In this document: piece by piece, positions 20,483 through 30,894 of the stretch | Numbering within the stretch: the stretch's first letter is position 1 | Layout of the letters: every line of letters begins with the position of its first letter | NCBI RefSeq assembly: GCF_000485595.1 | Contig: NW_014578202.1 | Location: forward strand, 13,857 to 45,798 | From: Priapulus caudatus | Taxonomy: Eukaryota > Priapulida > Priapulimorpha > Priapulimorphida > Priapulidae | DNA: 31,942 bases | Direction: 5' to 3' | Notes under the pieces: model-generated | The model's input: only the letters and a program-made list of their open reading frames with translations | Databases searched by the model: none | Told to the model about the DNA's origin: nothing | Made by a program: the position numbers and the translations under genes

Positions 20483-20513
<31 letters not shown>

Positions 20514-20637
20514 ATCTATCTATTCTATCTATATATCTTCTATCTATCTATCTATCTATATATTATCTATGCTATAGCTATGCTATCTTATCTATCTATC
20601 AATCCTCTATCTATCTTATCTATCTTATCTATCTATA

Positions 20638-20672
<35 letters not shown>

Positions 20673-20803
20673 ATGACTATCTATTCTAATATATGCTATC
20701 TATATATCTATCTATGCTATCTATCATATCTACTATCATATGCTATCTGTCTATCTACTATCTATTTATCTAATATATATATATCTAGCTATTTATCCTA
20801 TCC

Positions 20804-20844
<41 letters not shown>

Positions 20845-20850
20845 GCTATC
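20340..20850. repeat. (TCTA)n microsatellite with a TA-rich start
   Basis: TATATA-type DNA to about 20410, then impure TCTA/ATCT repeats. LSIYLSIYL frames here are shadows. Confidence 0.9.
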
Positions 20851-21504
20851 TCTCGCCTCTCACCGACTGCTTTCCTCTCTTCTCCCTCCGCCATCACACC
20901 CTCGCGACCATTCACTCCCTGGCCCTAACTTCTCTCTATCATATCCCCTTTCCTTCCCTTTCACTCTCACTCAAATTCTTCCTTCTTTTGCCTGCTCTCC
21001 TCGAACTTTCTCTTCGCTGCCCCCCTTCTCTCTCTCGTCTCTCTCAGATCCTGCGCTCATCTCTTCATCTCTCTCTCTCTGCCTGTCTCCCCCATCTCCG
21101 TCTCTCGCACTCTATCACTATCTTCCTCTTTCTCTCTATCTTCCTCTCTCTCGCCTTTTCTCCCCCTCTCCGTCTCTCGCGCTCTCTCTCTCATTCTCTA
21201 TCTGTCTCTCTATCTTTCTCTCTCTCCATCCCTCTCAGCATCCCGCTGCGTGGTCAGCAGGCTGCAAGCTAGCTACGGCTTGATCAAGAGGCATGCAGGG
21301 CAGCTCGTTAAGCGACCGCTGATTATTTAATCCGAGGAAGTCGATGGGAGAGAGGCTAATGGGCCACTCGGCTCCCGGCCACGTGTCTCCTTCCCCTTGC
21401 CGCAGTGGATGCGCATGTGCCGACAGGTGGCGGCACGGTCGCTCCGATGCATCGATCCGGCGGCGGTCGTTCGTCGTCGCTTTGAATAGCTGCTTAATTA
21501 CGTC

Positions 21505-21950
21505 ATGAGGCGAGAGAGAATGGTAGAGAGGGGCGAGAGACGGGGTGAGAGGGGGAGCGAGAGGGCGAGGGAAAGAGAGAGGGTGGTGAGAGAGCGCGAG
21601 AGACGAAGAGGGAGGCGGCGAGTAGCGGAGAAAAAGGGGGATGAGAGAAGGAGATGAAAAGAGTGGAGAAGAGAGCAAGAGAGAGCGAGAGAGTGAGCCA
21701 AAGTAAGAAAGAAAGTGGCGGATAGCGACGGGGAGGGTAAGGAGAGCGAGGCAGAGAGGGGGTGCAGAGAGTGGGAGAGAGAGAGAGGAGAGAGAAGGCG
21801 AGAGAAAGAGAAAGAGAGATGAGGGAAGAGAGTAAGGGGGGGGGGTAAGATATAGATACTGAGAGAGAGCGAAGGAAAGCAGGAGAGTGCGGTAGAAAGA
21901 GGCAGAAGGAGAGAGAGCGCGAGAGAGGAAAGGGGTGAGCGAGAAACAGA
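21505..21950 (+). repeat. Polypurine (GA-rich) tract
   Basis: About 440 bases consisting almost only of A and G, including a run of G around 21837-21846. Minus-strand Ser/Leu-rich frames are its shadows. Confidence 0.85.
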
Positions 21951-22059
21951 TATGCGCGCGCACACATGCACATACAGACACCGCACAGAGAGGGTGTCAT
22001 GAACAACATGCCGGTCACTTACAACCAACGAACCAGACGCGCCCAGCTCTAGCTCGCCT

Positions 22060-22295
22060 CGCTTACTCTCTCTCTCTCTCTCTCTCTCTACCTCTCTTTC
22101 TTTCTCTCTCCATCTCGCTTTCTCCTGCGGGCGCGATCTCTTTCGCTCTCTCGCTTTCTCTCTTTGTGTGCGTGCGTGGGCTCTTTTTCCCCCTTCTCTT
22201 GGTGCGCTCTCTCTTTCTCCCCCTTCTCTTGGTGCGCTCTCTCATTCTCTTATTCTGCTTCTCTCTTTCTCTCTCTCCACATCTCTATCATTTTT

Positions 22296-22361
<66 letters not shown>

Positions 22362-22435
22362 ACCTATCCCTCCCTCTCTCCCCCCTCTCCCATGCCTTCT
22401 TCTCTCCCCTATCTCCTTCATTCTCTCTCAACTCA
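22060..22435 (+). repeat. Polypyrimidine (CT-rich) tract
   Basis: CTCTCT runs separated by a short G-containing part (22125-22190) and a duplicated TTTCCCCCTTCTCTTGGTGC (about 22185 and 22214). Confidence 0.85.
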
Positions 22436-22785
22436 CGGTATATCTACCGCTGCGCGGAGGCTGCTAAGGCAGCAGTTCTTGCATGAATATCTCCTCTTCC
22501 CAATACATCTGACCGCTGCTTGAACGTCACGCCCCAGAATGAATACGCTTATCAGCAGTTGTACTGTCTATAATGGCCCAGCGAAGCGGAGAGAGATAAC
22601 ATGTGTATTGCACGCGATAGTTTCGATTAATTCCAGATGCATTGAACCAGTCCAGTTTGGATATGTCGTTCCGATTAGCATATATCAGATTCTATTTCAC
22701 CGTGGAAAATAGAGCGCGAACACCGGCGTTCTGTGGCTAAGTAGCGAGTCGTGTGTCTGACTGTGTTGTTGCTCGCGCGCGGTCT
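22436..22785. other. Unique non-coding DNA
   Basis: No gene, RNA or repeat recognised between the CT-rich and CTGT-rich tracts. Confidence 0.45.
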
Positions 22786-22945
22786 GTGTGTGCTGCCTGC
22801 TCTGTCTGCCTGCTCTGTCTTCTGTCTGTTTCTAGTCTCGTCTGTACTGTCCGCTCTGTCTGTCATGTCCGTCTGTCTGTCTGTCATCTGTCTGCCTGCC
22901 TGTCTGTCTGCTTGTCTGTCTGTCGTACTATCTGTCTGCCTACCT

Positions 22946-22978
<33 letters not shown>

Positions 22979-23225
22979 TCTGTCTGTTTTCTCCTGTCTG
23001 TCTATCTGTCTGCCTCTTGTCTGTCTGTCAGTCTGTCTGTCTTCGGTCTGTCTGTCCGTCTGTCTGTCTTCTGTCTGTCTGTCTGTCTGTCCTGTCTGTC
23101 TGTCTGTCCTGTCTGATCTAGTGCTGTCTGCCTCCTGCCTGTCTGTCTATCTGTCTGTCGTCTGTCCGTCCTCCGTCCCGTCCTCTGTCTGTCTTCTGCT
23201 CTGTCGGTCTGTCTGTCTGTTGCTG
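22786..23225. repeat. (CTGT)n microsatellite, impure
   Basis: CTGT tetranucleotides interrupted by CTGCC, CCGT and TTCTG. Cys/Leu/Ser-rich frames are shadows. It is the same basic motif as in the minisatellite at 7510-8025, but without its 20-bp periodicity. Confidence 0.9.
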
Positions 23226-23580
23226 CTGCGTGCGTGCGCTGCGTGACGACGAGTGTGTGTGTCGTGTTGGTGTGCTGTTGTGTTGTGTGTGTTATGTTCT
23301 CAGAATTGCGTGTCTTCAGTGTGTGTCTCTCCGGTTTAGAGGTCGCGCGCGCGTGGTGAGTCGCGCACGCGCTCTGTGGTCTGTTGCGTTGCGTGTGCTT
23401 GGCTGTGCACGCTTGTTAATTGTGCGTGCGTATCCAGTGTGCGATTGTTGGGGGGCGGTGCGCAGTAGCTGCCTGATAACGCCCCCTCCCCCTCCCTTCC
23501 CGTGCCCCTTCCACTTTATGGCTTACATTGCTGCCTCATCGCGCTAACCATCTAACCAGTCAAACCGTAAACCATAACTC
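23226..23580. other. GT-rich non-coding DNA, no feature recognised
   Basis: GTGTG and GCGTGC words and a C-rich stretch near 23481-23512. There is an open frame of about 100 codons, but it has no recognisable content. Confidence 0.4.
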
Positions 23581-23584
23581 CTCT

Positions 23585-23705
23585 GTTATATATATATATA
23601 TTTATATATTAATATATACTATATATATTTATATAAACTATCTAATTACTATATAAACAGTATATAAGTATATATATATATACTTATAATACTTATATAT
23701 ATACT
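23585..23705. repeat. (TA)n-rich tract
   Basis: TATATA runs with TTTATA and CTATAT interruptions, directly before the Penelope-like element. Confidence 0.85.
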
Positions 23706-23762
23706 CATTGAATAATTCATTCGTTGTAGAATAATATAAACTCCCAATTGTTAATTGTTACC

Positions 23763-25152
23763 ACCTGCGGTATGAAACGTACCTGACGTTTCGCCTCCTG
23801 TCAGGAAGCTTTCTCAAACTAACTGAAGTTCAGCAGGTTTGACACAGATGGTGTGTGTTCGTTTAGCTTATCCACACGTGACTAAGCCTGTATCCCCCTC
23901 GTCCCGGTGGATATCTTGGCCTTGCGATCCAGATGCCTCCTTGATCCAACGCCTGTCGGGGGGTTTTGTTCAGGCATCGCGAGCATATCTCCTACGAATT
24001 AATCTCAAAACCAAAATTATTGTGCTACCGACTATGTAATGACACTTTGGAAATCATCAAGTCTGGTACAGTCCAACAATGGACAAACACCTCAACAGCA
24101 TCCGACAGATCCAAAAAAACAAAACATTAAAATTTGAAAGTCGAGCGAAGAACTTGATCAAAAATTCGTTCCATCGACACTCTCACCATCAAACGACGAA
24201 GATGGCTCATTAAAACTGACGGCTATCAGAAAAAGTCCCCACACGACCAGTATTTAAAACTTCATAACTCACAACCACACAGTCACACCACAAACTTCTG
24301 TGGAACGACCCACTAATCGTAGAGCAAAATTATAACCGGTGAGAGTCGAAGCGACGCGGATAGCTGAGCGCGCGCACATTAAAGAACGCTTTAGGAAATG
24401 CGGCTTATCCCAACTTGGACATCTCGATAAAGTATATCCAAGGAGACTGCCAGACAACCCGGCGAAAAAAACTCATCACCAAAAGAAAACCTCCACGGAC
24501 AAACCGAACACGATGATAACGGCTCTACCCTACGTAAGAGCGGGTCACGACGGTTGTTCAGCGATCCCTAAAAGAAATGCAGGGTGTGGCGCCTCTAACA
24601 CGCTAGACCTTTTGAAACTCTAAAACGTTTTTAGTACATCCTAGACAATACAGACATGCCACAACCTATTACGCGCACTGCGGTCTATAACAATACCTCG
24701 CTTGTGCTATTGTCTTGCAAGAGTTACATTGAGAGAAACGCGCCGAAAATTAAACCCGCTAAGCAAGAAACACCAAAAAGGACGTAGACACCGTGGCATC
24801 CCAAATTTTCACAGGACCAACGAAAACAGCATCGGCTACCAAATTACCAAATTCCGCCGATCACCGCGAAATACATGTAGCCGCAAAGCGAACACACCAC
24901 ACACCATCGATTGGGAGAACTTTCGTCAGATCATTGATCGCCGAGGCCTAAAAAATCAGGCCGTTGGATCAAGGAGCCAATTGAGATCCGCAAGCACCCC
25001 AATATATCAACCGGGACGGGATACAGATTAGTCACGTATGGACTAAGTACTGACCCACACCACTCTGGTGCAATCAAACTGAATAAACTTCAGCTTAGTT
25101 GAGAAAGCTACCTGACAGGAGGCGAAACGTCACGCGTACGTTTCATACCAGC
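23763..25152 (+). mobile_element. Truncated Penelope-like retroelement with an inverted copy of its 3' end at the front
   Basis: The two ends are inverted repeats of about 195-225 bp. Left GGTATGAAACGT...GACGTTTCGCCTCCTGTCAGG (from 23770) matches right CCTGACAGGAGGCGAAACGTC...CGTTTCATACC (to about 25149). The similarity continues inward through the DNA encoding the protein's C-terminus. Between them lies a decayed reverse transcriptase tail and GIY-YIG endonuclease. Penelope-like elements are known for this protein order (RT then GIY-YIG) and for irregular terminal repeats, often inverted and 5'-truncated. The body is only about 1 kb and starts right at the RT catalytic motif, so most of the RT is missing. 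Confidence 0.7.
24033..25040 (+). pseudogene. Penelope-like RT C-terminal part and GIY-YIG endonuclease remnant
   Basis: 24033-24043 reads as the RT catalytic YVDD motif with one base missing, followed by TLEIIKSGTVQQWT. At about 24178-24262 another frame gives LTIKRR...KTDGYQKK..HDQYLKLHN, matching the RT region after YVDD that normally ends in THTDQYLNF. ITALPYVRAG (from about 24517) recalls the usual LPYV linker. RETRRKLN (about 24731) fits the YIGET-R part of a GIY-YIG domain, HTIDWENFRQIIDR (24903-24944) fits the DWE-RVIDRE motif, and RWIKEPIEIRKHPN (about 24963) the C-terminal helix. These pieces lie in different frames and several contain stops, so the gene is dead. RT and GIY-YIG together identify the family; active-site completeness cannot be judged. 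Confidence 0.7.
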
Positions 25153-26512
25153 CACGTTTTGAATAACAAATTAACTTGCTTTTTAATATATATATAATAC
25201 TATATATATAATTTGTTCTCTTTCACTCGTCTTCTGCCTCTTTTTCTGTCTCTCTCCCTCTGTCTCTCTCCCTCTCTGAATATGTAAATTGTAAACTCAC
25301 CTCAGTCGATCACAGCGTGAAGCCCAACCCTGCATTCATAAATTTCTTAATCTCGACCAAGATAAACGATGCGCGCATGCGCACGGATGATACGTAAAAC
25401 ATGCCGGAACCTTGAGTAAAATCTTAGTCGGATGTAATTAACGTTGTAGATTTTGCAATCCCTGCATGATGTCAGGCTAATGTTTTTGTTGGCGTATTAC
25501 ACCTATAATCAATATAAGAACATGGTAACCCTAGCTACACGCAGCAATATTCGGATCGAGACGCATAGCAAGGAGCGCCATTACGTGTAACTTCTCAACG
25601 CTGTAGTGTAAAAGGCGAAGATTTACTCGTTTATACACCTATGAGCGTTTATCATTATATACTGAGCTTTCTTGATAATATACAATATCTTAATACTATT
25701 ATCATCTCTATATTTTTCTTTTTAAATAAGACCAGTATTGTGGAATTTCGTTTTAAGTTCCTGTCGTTGTCTCCTTACCTTAATATTCTCTTCCTAACTT
25801 GATTCTTCCCGTATCAATCACACCGTCTCTACATCCTTTGAGTATATTACCCATTTAACTATTAATCATAACCTCTCTTCCACATTGTGCTTGATTAAAT
25901 CTACTTGCTTTGGTGTAACCACAATTCAAGTGAGAGGCGACCTGGAGCACTGTACTTTGGAAATTAAATCACAGCGGAGCATTGCTTTCATGCGCAGTGA
26001 TCTGCCAAATACACCCCTTGGGCAGTGTAACATACACATCAATGACTGTATAAATATTTGTTTGCTATAAAAAGGTCAAGTGTGTGTCTCTAGTGCATTC
26101 AACCGGCGTTTGTATTATTGCTCTAGTAAGAAATACCATTGACTGTTTCGTGTGTAAAACTAATGCGAACCTCAGAAATTATAGCGTGAAGCAATTCATG
26201 AATTGATCTTTTTCTTTTACGCACAACCTTTATTCCTCAACTGGTGCCTTCATGCCATGTCAATCATGTTCTTTATTCATATATCGATTATACCCTTTCC
26301 TTTCTCCGTAAGCATATATTCTATTCTTACATTGATCACACTGCTTCCTCCGCCTCTGAAAATATCGACTTTTTCCCTTTTTGATCACGCCGCATCAATT
26401 CGTCATTCGTATAAGAGCGTTCTCCAGTTTCGCCATGTTGTCCACAGAGATCGGCTAGCTGATCTTTCCCATTCTGTATCGATATTCTGTAAAGGTCAGC
26501 GCATAGGTTCTT
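25153..26512. other. AT-rich unique DNA, nothing recognised
   Basis: Short TATATA and CT-rich patches occur at 25178-25275. After that no repeat, RNA or coding exon is visible; a 61-codon open frame near 25885 has no recognisable features. Confidence 0.5.
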
Positions 26513-26541
26513 TAATAATAATAATAATCATCATCATCATC

Positions 26542-26618
<77 letters not shown>

Positions 26619-26620
26619 CA
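26513..26620. repeat. (AAT)n, (ATC)n and (CA)n compound microsatellite
   Basis: AATAATAAT at 26515-26526, ATCATCATC at 26527-26541, then a CA run of about 75 bases (26545-26620). The CA run corresponds to the tract at the start of duplication copy A. Confidence 0.9.
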
Positions 26621-27441
26621 CTCGCTAATCATAGAGCCAGTGTAAAGATGCACGATTTATTTCGTGTTATTACATACACACACGCCGGATAATCAGTTTG
26701 TGGTCTGTTTGTTGCCGTCGGGCCCGTTGTCATCACGAGGATAAATTTAAGAGAGCAAATTAGCGCGGAGCTACAGGATGAGAGCGATTGACGAATTTCG
26801 TGGAATCAGTTGTATAGATCCGCGTTGGAAATAGAATCGATAGGTGTGTGACCGCGTGTTAATTTCACTGAATGAGAGAGGGAAGGAGCGGGAGGGAGAG
26901 AGGGTGGGAAAGCGGCATAAAGCGAGAGAAGAGAGCGAAAGGGGGGCGAGTGAGGGAAGGACAAGGGGGAGGGGAAGAGAGGATGAAGAGGGAGACGGAG
27001 ATGGAGAGGGTGAGGGACATGGACAGGGACAGGGAGAGGGAGAGGAAGGAAGGGCGCGAGAACGAGAATGAAAAGACGAGAATGGAAAGAAAAGATAAGG
27101 GGAGTGAGTGAGGCAAATAGGATGGCAGAGAAATGAAGGGACAGCATCACTCACTATTCCAGCCAATCTTCAAAGAATTCGCCGTCCGGGTTGCGCCTTA
27201 AAAATCGATTTATACTGACAGCGTATGCGTCACATTCTACAGGCCTTCGTGCGTGATTTAATATACCCATTAACAGTTACGATGTGGGAGGCGAGAGCGG
27301 GAGTTCGCAAATTCGGTTCAATGTGTTTAGGTCATTGGGCGCTCTAGAATATACGGTTTGAACCAATAAAGGAGGATTTCGACCCATATTTCCTTCACTG
27401 TGATTCATTAAATGAGGCAATGCAGAGCGGAAGAGGGGGAG

Positions 27442-27502
<61 letters not shown>

Positions 27503-27631
27503 GAATTGGGAGAGGGCAGGAAAGAATGCAAAGAGAGAGATAGAAGTGTGAGAGGGGTAACTAGCAGGGCAGAAGAGACAGTGAGATGGAGTGTGGGTGG
27601 GAGATGGGGCGTGAGAGAAGGAGCAAGATAG

Positions 27632-27684
<53 letters not shown>

Positions 27685-28689
27685 TGAGATGGAGAGAATA
27701 CCAGTTGTGCGGAACGCGGAAGAACTATTGAAGCTGCACGCAACGTGAGTTGGATTGTGGTGTAGGACGCGATTCGTGGTCGAGTAATGAGTCGTGAGGT
27801 ACGGCTAGAGCTGAGGGTAAGATGCCACAGGAGTACGGTGGGAGTGGGGAGAGCGGAGGTGACCCGCAGAGAATGGAAGGCAGGTTGGAAGCAATATGTC
27901 CGTGATAGGTAAGGGGTGAGGTATTTTAAAGGAAGTGCGATCGGCGCAGACCGATGCAGAGAGCAAAGGACCACGTAGGCTACCACATCCCACAAGGTCG
28001 CTTCTCAGCTGCAGGCGTTCTATCAGGAGCCCAATGAATAAAGACTTAGCGGTTTAAGTGACACAATAATTCATAAAAATTTCGGTGGAATTAAGAATGG
28101 TCGAATTGTTGCCGCAGGAATCCGACACTCGAACTGAGGAGGGAAACTGATGCATACACTGCGTATCTTGTAGAGAAATAGCGTCTAACTAACAAAATAG
28201 GTGCTTGCTTTCAATCAATATAGTTTCACTAGCATCAGTCAAGAGAAGTAAGACAGATGTATGGATAAAAGTGATAAGTTGACATGCATAATTTAATCGG
28301 GATTACTGGCAATATTGCGTGAGCTTACATCTACGGCACAGTCCTGAACAGAAAGGTTTAGAGGGTAATTGCAGGTAATAGTCCTACATTTATGGCTCAG
28401 CTACGAAATTTAATCGGTGAAAATTGCGGTGCTGAGAGGTCACTTGTTATACGCATGGGCTGTACACTAAACGTAATTATACACGGTATTATATACTCGT
28501 GGTGGCGATGTAGCTCAGGCTACCGCTTGTAAGACGTGTGTTGAGAGCGGGATTAGAGAGGGAGCGATAGAGACGAGGCGAGAGAGGCGAGCGAGAGCGA
28601 GAGAGAGAGAGTGCGCGTATAAAGAGAGAGGAGGGGTATACACAACAGTATATAAAGTCATAGTAGAGAAGATAGGATAAGTATATATA

Positions 28690-29012
28690 GTATATATATT
28701 ATTATAATTATTATATATAATATACTAGATTAAATAATGTAGGCACTCATAGCTAATATAATTACTATAGGACTACTAGCTAAGATAGAAGGATAGATAG
28801 TTAGATATATAGATGATATGGATCGATAGATAGATCAGAGTGAGATAGATAGATAGAGTGATATAGATGAGATAGGAACTAGATAGAGATGATAGATAAT
28901 AGATAGATAGAGTAGATAGATAGACTAAGATAGGAGTAGATAGATAGATAGATTTAGATAGATAGATTAGATAGATAGATTAGAGGATAGATATATGGAT
29001 AATAGATAGACA
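28690..29012 (+). repeat. TA-rich DNA then (GATA)n microsatellite
   Basis: Impure GATA/AGAT repeats, the opposite strand motif to the TCTA tract at the matching place in copy A. Confidence 0.85.
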
Positions 29013-29019
29013 TAGATAA

Positions 29020-29592
29020 GATAGATAGATGGATGGATGGTGGCATGGATGGATGGATGGATGGATGGATGGATAGAATGGCATGGGATGGATGTGATGG
29101 AGGATGGATGGATGGATGGAGGGATGGATGGATGGGGATGGATGATGGAATGATGGATTGGATGGATGGATGATGACTGGATGAGTGGATGGATGGAGAT
29201 GGGATGGATGATGGATGGATTGGAGGATGGAATGGAATGGCGATGATGGATGGATGGATGGATGAACTAGATGGATGGATGGATGATGGATGTGAATGGA
29301 TGGATGGACGGATGGATGATGGATGGATGGATGGATGATGGATGGGATGGATGGATGATGGTATGGGTGGAATGGATGGATGGACTGGATAGATGGATGG
29401 ATGGATGGATGGATGGATGGATGATGGATGATGGATGGATGGGATGGATGGATGATGAATGGATGCGATGGATGGATGGATGGATGGATGGATGGATGGA
29501 TGGAATGGATGGATGGATGATGGATGACAGACGTATGATGGATGGTGATGGAATGGATGATGGATGATGATGGATGATGATGGATGAATGGT
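29020..29592 (+). repeat. (GGAT)n microsatellite
   Basis: GGAT/ATGG repeats with frequent one-base interruptions over about 570 bases. There is no counterpart in copy A. Open frames ([16 protein letters not shown]) are shadows. Confidence 0.9.
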
Positions 29593-29905
29593 CAAAAATA
29601 TAGTATGTGTCAAGTGTGCAGCAGCCAGCGAGTGTGTTGGGGCAGATGAGCATTAGACGACCATTTACAGAAATTGTACGCAATAATAGGTGAAAGAGAG
29701 TAGAGAACATTAAGACATTAGTGAGTAAATAGATTTCGTATATTTAGGCCTATATTTATATTGAAAGTGCTGTGGGCGTGTATCGCTCCCTGCATGCAGC
29801 TCCTCCTTTATCCATCGATCCACTTCAGTTCTCTTCTTTTTATCTCTCTCTTTGCGTGTTTCTCGATTGTCCATTTCTCTCTCTAACGATTTATGTATTT
29901 ATGTA
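29593..29905. other. Unique 300-bp island between two tetranucleotide arrays
   Basis: Non-repetitive sequence with no counterpart in duplication copy A and no recognisable gene. Confidence 0.5.
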
Positions 29906-30219
29906 TCTATTCTATTCTATCTATTATCTATCTATCTATCTATCATTATGTAATTTATCTATCTATCTATCTATCTATCTACTCATCTATCGTATTTATT
30001 ATCTATTATCTATTTATTGATTTATGCTATCTATGTATGCTATCTAACTTATCGTATCTATCTATCTAATCTATCTATCTATCTACTAGTCTATCTATCT
30101 ATCTTATCTAATGCTATCTATCTATTATCTATCTATGCTATTACTCTATCTATCTATCTATCTATCTATCTATCATATCTATCTTACTGTCTATCTATCT
30201 ATCTATCTATCTATCTATT

Positions 30220-30252
<33 letters not shown>

Positions 30253-30362
30253 ATCTATTTTATCTATCATCTATCTATCTATCTATCTACTCTATCTATC
30301 TATCTATCTATGGCTATCTATCTATCTATCATCTATCTAATCTACCTATCTATCTATGTATC

Positions 30363-30398
<36 letters not shown>

Positions 30399-30665
30399 CT
30401 ATCTATATATCTATCTATCTATCTAATCTACTATCTACTATCTATCTATCCATCTCTCCATCTATTATCTATCTATCTATCTTCTATCTATCTATCTCAT
30501 TCTGATCTATGTATCTATCTATCTATCTATTATCTATCTATCTACTATATAGTCTCTCTATCTATCTATCTATCTATCTATCTTCTATCTATCTATCTAT
30601 CTATCTATTTATCATATATATATATATCTAGCTATTTATCTATCCATCTATCTATCTATCTAGCT
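29906..30665 (+). repeat. (TCTA)n microsatellite
   Basis: Impure TCTA/ATCT repeats, longer than the matching tract in copy A (20410-20850), ending in the same CTAGCTATCTCTC sequence. Confidence 0.9.
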
Positions 30666-30862
30666 ATCTCTCCCTCTCCCTGCTTTCCTCTCTTCCTCCC
30701 TCCCTCACACCTCCACGCATCCTCCCTGTCGCTAACTTCTCGGTTCATATCGCCCTATTCTTCTCTTTCACTCTCACTAAATTCTTCGCTCTCTCTGCCT
30801 CTGCTTTTCTCCTCCTCACTTTCCCTCTTGCCTCCCGCTTCTCTGCTCTCGTCTCTCTCGTC

Positions 30863-30894
<32 letters not shown>

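Larger units (their letters stand above)
18206..22130. repeat. Large direct duplication, copy A
   Basis: This stretch recurs in order and orientation at 26620-31942. Shared landmarks include GGAATCAGTTGTATAGATCC (18403 / 26800), AAAGAATTCGCCGTCCGGGT (18776 / 27172), GCGTCTAACTAACAAAATAG (19757 / 28181), CTAGCTATCTCTC (20841 / 30660) and GCTGCTTAATTACGTCATGA (21488 / 31319). Differences are mainly short indels; one part (about 19340-19610 against 27700-28030) is more scrambled. It includes polypurine DNA (18475-18735), GA runs (19232-19292, 20150-20280), a TA/TCTA tract (20340-20850), pyrimidine-rich DNA (20850-21240) and purine-rich DNA (21505-21950). No gene or RNA is recognised. Confidence 0.85.

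Noticed and set aside
28505-28555. tRNA-like box A (ATGTAGCTCAGGCTACCGC)
   Set aside because: No matching box B (GGTTCGANNCC) or acceptor stem follows, and the word is altered in duplication copy A (about 20097).
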